This document shows, piece after piece, positions 1-4,467 of a stretch of DNA of 7,682 nt (its first letter is position 1; each line of letters starts with the position of its first letter). Made by a program: the position numbers and the translations under genes. The notes below the pieces were generated by a model. It was not told the origin of the DNA. It searched no databases and was given only the letters and a program-made list of their open reading frames with translations. Source of the stretch: Chloroflexota bacterium (lineage in GTDB: Bacteria > Chloroflexota > Limnocylindria > Limnocylindrales > CSP1-4); NCBI GenBank assembly GCA_013695505.1, contig JACDAH010000382.1:1-7682 (forward strand). Direction: 5' to 3'.

Positions 1-1263
<1,263 letters not shown>

Positions 1264-1269
1264 GGCCGA

Positions 1270-1275
1270 ATGGTA
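1270..1275 (-). promoter_or_regulatory. Putative -10 box (TACCAT), leaderless start of the DUF255 gene
   Basis: On the minus strand TACCAT (4/6 match to TATAAT, TANNNT form) is followed by six bases and then the ATG at 1263. A transcript starting about 7 bases past the hexamer would begin at the start codon. No convincing -35 box or Shine-Dalgarno is seen. The box lies in the 26-base gap after the toxin gene. Confidence 0.4.
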
Positions 1276-1289
1276 GGCGGGCTGTGTGA

Positions 1290-1826
1290 TCAGGCGGGTC
1301 GGCGGGCCTCGCCGCGGAGCTGCGCAAGATAGGCCGAGGCACCCGAATAGTCCGGCCACGTCGGCCGTCTCGGTTCGCCATACCGACCTGCCGTCTCCGA
1401 CAATCGATGTTCCCCACCGGCGTCCAAGGCGAGGCCGCGGGTGCCGGCCGCGGCGAGGAGGGCGCGATCCGACGTATAGAGCGTGGCATCGACCAGTTCT
1501 GCAAGCGCGAGATAGGTCGCGTCGTAGGTCATCAGCCCAAAGCGCTCGGCGCGATCCATCGCGAGCAGGAGCAGTGGACGGCCGCCTTCCTCGGTCTCGA
1601 GCCCGAGTTCGTCCAGCTCGAACAGGGTTTCCATCAGAAGAGCACCGCTGACCCGATGCCGCCGAATGAGTGCATTCGCAACTTCAAGCCAGAAGTTGGA
1701 CGGCACAATCAGTCGAGTCCCGGTCGCGACCCATCGCCGCAGCCTGCGTTCGACATCTGCCGCGCCAACTTGCTGCATGACCTTCGTGATCGCGATTGAC
1801 GCATCGAGAACCACCCGCTCAGTCAT
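1290..1826 (-). CDS. vapC: PIN-domain ribonuclease toxin, VapC-type (type II TA)
   Basis: 178-residue PIN-domain protein, a probable Mg2+-dependent endoribonuclease toxin cleaving RNA when its antitoxin is lost. The expected acidic residues are in order: D8 (VVLDASIAI), E48 ([10 protein letters not shown]), D102 ([13 protein letters not shown]) and D120 ([12 protein letters not shown]). ATG at 1826 overlaps the end of the upstream antitoxin by 8 bases, typical translational coupling in such pairs. Most VapC proteins are about 125-145 residues. Here about 45 extra residues follow the PIN fold, containing [11 protein letters not shown] and [15 protein letters not shown], a likely terminal helix of unknown role. 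The partner is a Phd/YefM-type antitoxin rather than a VapB RHH or AbrB type; such hybrid pairings are common. The family is certain from the motifs; RNA target unknown. Confidence 0.92.
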   Translation of the reverse strand: MTERVVLDASIAITKVMQQVGAADVERRLRRWVATGTRLIVPSNFWLEVANALIRRHRVSGALLMETLFELDELGLETEEGGRPLLLLAMDRAERFGLMTYDATYLALAELVDATLYTSDRALLAAAGTRGLALDAGGEHRLSETAGRYGEPRRPTWPDYSGASAYLAQLRGEARRPA

Positions 1827-2160
1827 CGTCCTGCGACCAATCGGGGTGCGGGAGTCCGTCGATGCGATCCATTCGTCGCTCCCTCTCCTCCTGAATCCAC
1901 GCCGCGTCGGTCAGGCCGTCATCCGGCGGCGCATGCTCCATCGCGATGCGCTCACTCAGTTCAGTGAGTCTGTCGAGAGCCGCCAGGGATCGGGCGATCT
2001 TTGCCTCCTTGTCCTCGTCGAAGCGGCGGGCGTCCTCGGGCGAGACCAGCCAGGCGATCGGCCTGTGGTCGCGCTCGATCAGGATCCGCTCGCCGGCCGA
2101 AGCGGCATCGAGGATCTCGCCGAGGCGCTTCCGCATCTCGGTGGGCGTCACGACTCTCAT
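1819..2160 (-). CDS. Phd/YefM-family antitoxin (type II TA)
   Basis: 113-residue antitoxin partner of the PIN toxin. Residues 1-47 (MRVVTPTEMRKRLGEILDAA, ERILIERDHRPIAWLVSPEDARRF) match the Phd/YefM DNA-binding dimer fold: a strand, the T-x-x-x-R-K/R-x-L-x-E helix, then a strand pair and a short helix. Residues 50-113 form a charged, probably flexible C-terminal region ending in WSQDDD, the part that in this family folds onto and inhibits the toxin. The stop codon lies inside the toxin start region (8-base overlap). The start is chosen because the Phd motif begins at once and the promoter and palindrome lie immediately upstream. The protein is expected to repress its own promoter, more tightly in complex with the toxin. 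Confidence 0.9.
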   Translation of the reverse strand: MRVVTPTEMRKRLGEILDAASAGERILIERDHRPIAWLVSPEDARRFDEDKEAKIARSLAALDRLTELSERIAMEHAPPDDGLTDAAWIQEERERRMDRIDGLPHPDWSQDDD

Positions 2161-2166
2161 GGTGTG

Positions 2167-2188
2167 CCATGATGATCAGCCATCATGG
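2167..2188. promoter_or_regulatory. Operator-like palindrome before the Phd antitoxin
   Basis: Perfect inverted repeat CCATGATG - ATCAGC - CATCATGG with 8-base arms and a 6-base centre. It covers the -10 hexamer and part of the spacer of the Phd-PIN promoter. A second smaller inverted repeat, CATGG-TGTG-CCATG (2158-2171), overlaps it and includes the antitoxin start codon. Phd/YefM antitoxins bind palindromes in their own promoters, so this is the best candidate operator. Confidence 0.6.
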
Positions 2189-2197
2189 TGTCGTCAA
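2169..2197 (-). promoter_or_regulatory. Promoter of the Phd-PIN operon
   Basis: On the minus strand the -35 element TTGACG (2197-2192, 5/6 match) is separated by exactly 17 bases from CATCAT (2174-2169, 4/6 match to TATAAT). The -10 ends 8 bases before the antitoxin ATG, so the transcript would have a 0-3 base leader. No Shine-Dalgarno sequence exists in the available space. The spacer and -10 are covered by a palindrome, so a bound repressor would block RNA polymerase. Confidence 0.6.
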
Positions 2198-2265
2198 GTC
2201 GCACAGGCCGTGCGGCCCGCCGGGTGAGTCGCCACATGACTCCCAGTTCGGGCGGGCCCGCGGCA

Positions 2266-2282
2266 GATACGGCTCCCGTATC
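2266..2282 (-). terminator. Hairpin just after the RelE-type toxin (weak terminator candidate)
   Basis: Perfect 7-base inverted repeat GATACGG-CTC-CCGTATC, starting 10 bases beyond the stop codon of the RelE-type toxin. With a 3-base loop it would form a compact RNA stem. No T-run follows on the minus strand, so it is not a canonical intrinsic terminator; it may instead protect the 3' end or aid Rho-type termination. The rest of the gap between the two toxin-antitoxin pairs holds a GC palindrome GCGGGCCCGC (2252-2261) and the Phd promoter, with no gene. Confidence 0.3.
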
Positions 2283-2292
2283 GGATCCGGGC

Positions 2293-2562
2293 TCAGAGGC
2301 GACGGTAGGTACTCTCCGATCGACGGGCAACGCGGGTGATCGAGACGACGCGCGCCGCGTCGTCGATGCGGTAGATCACGCGGAGATCGGCGATCCGGAT
2401 CCGCCATAGGTCCTCATCTCGAAGCCTTCGGGCATCGGTGGGGCGTGGGTCGGCGGCCAGGTCGACGATCCGAGGCCGAACCCGCGCCCCGGCCGACGGC
2501 GGCAGGGCACGGAGTTGGCGCTGCGCCCGCGGAAGCAAATCGACACGGTATGGCTGGCTCAC
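2293..2562 (-). CDS. RelE/ParE-superfamily toxin (type II TA)
   Basis: 89-residue toxin starting at GTG 2562, which overlaps the antitoxin stop as GTGA. The protein follows the RelE/ParE pattern: YRVDLLPRAQRQLRALP (first strand and helix), DPRPTDARRLRDEDLWRIRIADLRVIYRID (central sheet) and a C-terminal RVARRSESTYRRL. Basic residues R54, R56, R61, R80/R81 and Y86 sit where RelE-type mRNA interferases carry catalytic residues, which favours ribosome-dependent mRNA cleavage over gyrase poisoning, but this is inference. The common His of the C-terminal V-x-H-R motif is replaced by Arg (VARR). The length is normal for the family. A longer reading of this frame upstream of the GTG runs through the antitoxin gene and has no family similarity. 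Confidence 0.9.
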   Translation of the reverse strand: MSQPYRVDLLPRAQRQLRALPPSAGARVRPRIVDLAADPRPTDARRLRDEDLWRIRIADLRVIYRIDDAARVVSITRVARRSESTYRRL

Positions 2563-2819
2563 GAAGCGCCCGAGCCGTACGTCTCCTTCGTCTCCGCGGC
2601 CAGCTTCGCAAAGAACTCGCCGGCCTCGACTGCCCCACCATCGCGCTCGTATTCCTCGAGGGCCAGCTTCGACTCCGCGATGTCCTCGGCGTCCTCTGCG
2701 GCCTCGAGCCAACGCTCGAGCGCTTCCTCGACGATGTCCTTGACGGACCGATCGGTTCGGGCGGCCTCGACCTTGATCGCCCGATAGAGCTCGGGGGTGA
2801 GCTCGAACGTCGCCTTCAT
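2559..2819 (-). CDS. Ribbon-helix-helix antitoxin (type II TA)
   Basis: 86-residue antitoxin partner of the RelE-type toxin. Residues 2-7 (KATFEL) form the DNA-contacting strand, followed by helices at about 9-21 (PELYRAIKVEAAR) and 25-40 (SVKDIVEEALERWLEA): the MetJ/Arc/CopG-type ribbon-helix-helix layout. Residues 41-86 are acidic and Ala/Glu-rich, fitting a toxin-wrapping tail. The stop overlaps the toxin GTG. ATG at 2819 is chosen because the RHH strand begins at residue 2 and a promoter with a consensus TTGACA ends 6 bases upstream. The protein probably represses its own promoter through the palindromes there. Confidence 0.88.
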   Translation of the reverse strand: MKATFELTPELYRAIKVEAARTDRSVKDIVEEALERWLEAAEDAEDIAESKLALEEYERDGGAVEAGEFFAKLAAETKETYGSGAS

Positions 2820-2825
2820 GCGTAC

Positions 2826-2854
2826 AGCATCCCAGCAACCCAGATTGCTGTCAA
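2826..2854 (-). promoter_or_regulatory. Promoter of the RHH-RelE operon
   Basis: On the minus strand a perfect TTGACA (2854-2849) is followed by a 17-base spacer and GATGCT (2831-2826), a weak -10 (3/6) preceded by TGG, which fits an extended -10 TGn. The -10 ends 6 bases before ATG 2819, so transcription would start at the A of the start codon, giving a leaderless mRNA. Overlapping palindromes cover the -35. Confidence 0.6.
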
Positions 2855-2859
2855 TCTGG
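2833..2859. promoter_or_regulatory. Overlapping operator palindromes before the RHH antitoxin
   Basis: Two inverted repeats interlock. CCAGATTG-CTGT-CAATCTGG (2840-2859) has perfect 8-base arms and spans the -35 box. CAGCAA-CCCAGA-TTGCTG (2833-2850) has perfect 6-base arms and covers the spacer and the edge of the -35. They share bases, so only one could form a hairpin at a time; as DNA sites they may be adjacent or alternative binding sites for RHH dimers. Confidence 0.55.
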
Positions 2860-2934
2860 ACAAGGGCGGCTTTCGGAAGCGGCCCAGATCGCGCGCGGCG
2901 CGTTCCTGTAGCGCCATGGATCGCAGCCGGCCGC

Positions 2935-2940
2935 TACGCT
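2935..2940 (+). promoter_or_regulatory. Putative -10 box (TACGCT) of the oxidoreductase gene
   Basis: TACGCT (TANNNT form) is followed by TCCCTC and then the ATG at 2947, exactly 6 bases of spacing. No Shine-Dalgarno precedes the ATG and no good -35 is seen. The 127-base gap 2820-2946 is therefore a divergent promoter region serving the RHH antitoxin to the left and this gene to the right. Confidence 0.4.
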
Positions 2941-2946
2941 TCCCTC

Positions 2947-3834
2947 ATGCGCTATGGACTCTGCCTGCCGAACTTCACCGACCTCGCCACGGCCGATGCG
3001 ATCGAAGCCGCTGCTGACGTCGCCGAGCGGCTCGACTGGGAAGCGGTCTGGACGACCGACCACGTCCTCGTCGACCGGAGTCTCCGCGGCGCCGCCTACC
3101 GGATCAACTTCGATGCGATCGAGACCCTCGCCTGGGTCGGCGCCCGGCACCCGAATGTGCGGCTCGGGACGAGCGTCCTCGTCGTCCCCCAGCGGAACGC
3201 GGTGATCCTGGCGAAGGAGCTGGCGACGCTCGACGCCCTGTCGGCCGGGCGACTGATCGCCGGCGTCGGGGTCGGATGGAGCGAGCATGAGTTCGCGAAC
3301 CTCGACGCGGCCGACCGATTCCATTCCCGCGGAACCTACCTCGACGAGACGATCGCGCTCTGGCGCCACCTCTGGTCGGGCACGACCGAGCCTTTTGCTG
3401 GCACGTTCCACCCGCTCGAGGACTTCGTCTTCGGGCCGTTGCCGGCGCAGCGGTCGTCTGTGCCGATCTGGATCGGCGGCCAGGCTCCGGCGGCGCTCGA
3501 GCGCGTTGGTCGGGTCGCGGATGGATACCACTCGTCGGCCACCGGGCCGGAGGCTTACGCCAAGCGTCTGCCGGTCATCCGAGCGGCGGCAGAGTCCGCC
3601 GGACGGCCGATGCCGACGCTGTCCGCCCGCGTGCGGGTCGCCTTCGACGAGCCCGTCGATGCGCCCGCGAACGCCGGCTACCAGATGCGCGGCAGCGCCG
3701 CCGACATCGCCGCCGAGGTCGAGACGTGGGCCGAGCTCGAGGTCGAGCACCTGGCGCTCTTCTTCGAGGCCGACACGATCGAGTCGTTCGTGGCCGCCGC
3801 GGAGCGGTTCGACCGCGAGGTCATCAACCGCTGA
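2947..3834 (+). CDS. LLM-class F420-dependent oxidoreductase
   Basis: 295-residue luciferase-like monooxygenase-fold protein, predicted to be a soluble (beta/alpha)8 barrel using coenzyme F420 (less likely FMN) for hydride transfer; substrate unknown. Conserved features are YGLCLPNF at the N-terminus, WEAVWTTDHVLVD (31-43), the strongly typical LGTSVLVVPQRNAVILAKELATLD (73-96), SAGRLIAGVGVGWSEHEF (99-116) and the late VPIWIGGQAPAALERVGRVADGYH (172-195), which in the family lies near the cofactor phosphate. Length is normal. ATG 2947 is chosen because the first barrel strand begins there and a -10-like box lies just upstream; an in-frame GTG at 2797 would run through the divergent antitoxin gene. 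A small gene follows after 2 bases, so the two are probably co-transcribed. Confidence 0.93.
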   Translation: MRYGLCLPNFTDLATADAIEAAADVAERLDWEAVWTTDHVLVDRSLRGAAYRINFDAIETLAWVGARHPNVRLGTSVLVVPQRNAVILAKELATLDALSAGRLIAGVGVGWSEHEFANLDAADRFHSRGTYLDETIALWRHLWSGTTEPFAGTFHPLEDFVFGPLPAQRSSVPIWIGGQAPAALERVGRVADGYHSSATGPEAYAKRLPVIRAAAESAGRPMPTLSARVRVAFDEPVDAPANAGYQMRGSAADIAAEVETWAELEVEHLALFFEADTIESFVAAAERFDREVINR

Positions 3835-3836
3835 CG

Positions 3837-4079
3837 ATGTCGCCCGGAGACCTCTCGACGCTGTCTCTGCTCGATCCGGACCAGGGCGTTTGCCCGGACG
3901 GCCACCCATGCCACCTGTCCGATCAGCCCGGCTGGCGTCGATGCGCCGGTGGCGAATACGAAGGGCTCGGCCTCGTCTGTTGGGAGATCACCGCCGTAGA
4001 CATCGATCGCGCTCGAGAGGCTGGAGCCGATCCCGCGCTTCTTGATTGGGCGCGATCGTTTCTGTCCGATCGTCCATAA
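3837..4079 (+). CDS. Small cysteine-containing protein of unknown function
   Basis: 80-residue frame starting 2 bases after the oxidoreductase stop. I do not recognise a family. It has four cysteines: C19 and C25 in CPDGHPCH, then C36 (WRRCAGGEYEG) and C48 (LVCWEI), with His at 23 and 26. A zinc-binding or disulfide arrangement is possible but not established. The C-terminal third (DIDRAREAGADPALLDWARSFLSD) reads like an amphipathic helix. There is no signal peptide or membrane segment. About two thirds of its codons end in G or C by hand count, compatible with coding. The tight spacing suggests translational coupling with the oxidoreductase. The opposite strand is also open here, but that product is low-complexity and looks like a shadow. 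Confidence 0.6.
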   Translation: MSPGDLSTLSLLDPDQGVCPDGHPCHLSDQPGWRRCAGGEYEGLGLVCWEITAVDIDRAREAGADPALLDWARSFLSDRP

Positions 4080-4097
4080 CCTGCTAGACCCGGCACG

Positions 4098-4103
4098 TAT
4101 CCT
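4098..4103 (+). promoter_or_regulatory. Putative -10 box (TATCCT) before the PLD-helicase gene
   Basis: TATCCT (TANNNT form, 4/6 match) is followed by seven bases and then ATG 4111. No convincing -35 or Shine-Dalgarno is seen. It is bracketed by a small inverted repeat CCGGC (4090-4094) / GCCGG (4106-4110). The box marks 4111, not the internal TTG at 4464, as the real 5' end of the gene. Confidence 0.4.
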
Positions 4104-4110
4104 GGGCCGG

Positions 4111-4467
4111 ATGCCCGATTCCCTACCTCCGGGCCTGTACGAGTCGCTCGTCACGCTCGGCCTGCGTGATGCGATCGAGCGCCTCACGAGCGAGGGCTGG
4201 ACCGCCGACATCGCGGCAGTCGACGACGTCCTCGTTCCTGAATTGCTCGCGGATCACCTGCGAGCTGCTGCTCGCCGGTCCCTAGCTTCGCTAACGGGAG
4301 AGGGAACGGATCGACTCGCGGCGCAGATCGACGTCGTCAACCGGATCCTCGAGACCCTCCGCGTGGCAGCGTCGACTGGCGCAGTCACCGACCGCGATTC
4401 CCTTCCGCCGGCGGCACCCATCTCAGAGAGCTCCGGCAGCCAACGCCACTTCCCGCCCTCGGCTTGA
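4111..4467 (+). CDS. N-terminal segment of a split PLD/helicase/DUF3427 protein
   Basis: 118-residue frame. Residues 8-84 (GLYESLVTLGLRDAIERL, VPELLADHLRAAARRSL, DRLAAQIDVVNRILETLR) match the helical start usually fused directly to the PLD-helicase-DUF3427 protein. Residues after about 100 (AAPISESSGSQRHFPPSA) look unlike the family. The other frame from 4410 onward instead reads GGTHLRELRQPTPLPALGL and then joins the helicase at RPHISLRESALLVNG. A loss of one base (or gain of two) around 4405-4418, inside the repetitive CCGCCGGCGGC, explains this; restoring one base would give LPPAGTHLREL. The frame ends as TTGA, overlapping the next start, so reinitiation could still make two separate proteins. 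A real split, a pseudogene and a sequencing error are all possible. Confidence 0.8.
   Translation: MPDSLPPGLYESLVTLGLRDAIERLTSEGWTADIAAVDDVLVPELLADHLRAAARRSLASLTGEGTDRLAAQIDVVNRILETLRVAASTGAVTDRDSLPPAAPISESSGSQRHFPPSA

Noticed and set aside
2224..2244. GAGTC/GACTC inverted repeat between the two toxin-antitoxin pairs
   Set aside because: Only 5-base arms with a 7-base loop and mismatches beyond, and no T-run; it is not distinguishable from chance.
2563..2838. Upstream extension of the RelE-type toxin frame to 2838
   Set aside because: The extra N-terminal part is read out of frame through the RHH antitoxin and has no family features; GTG 2562 overlapping the antitoxin stop is the natural start.
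2797..2946. GTG at 2797 as an earlier start for the oxidoreductase
   Set aside because: It would overlap the divergent antitoxin gene and its promoter and add 50 residues before the first barrel strand, which begins at ATG 2947.
2851..3909. Long minus-strand open frame (352 codons) opposite the oxidoreductase
   Set aside because: The product is low-complexity and rich in Arg, Asp and Gly, while the plus strand encodes unmistakable LLM-class motifs.
3678..4211. Minus-strand frame of 177 codons opposite the small cysteine protein
   Set aside because: The Ser/Arg-rich product has no domain, spans parts of three plus-strand genes and has no promoter or start signal.
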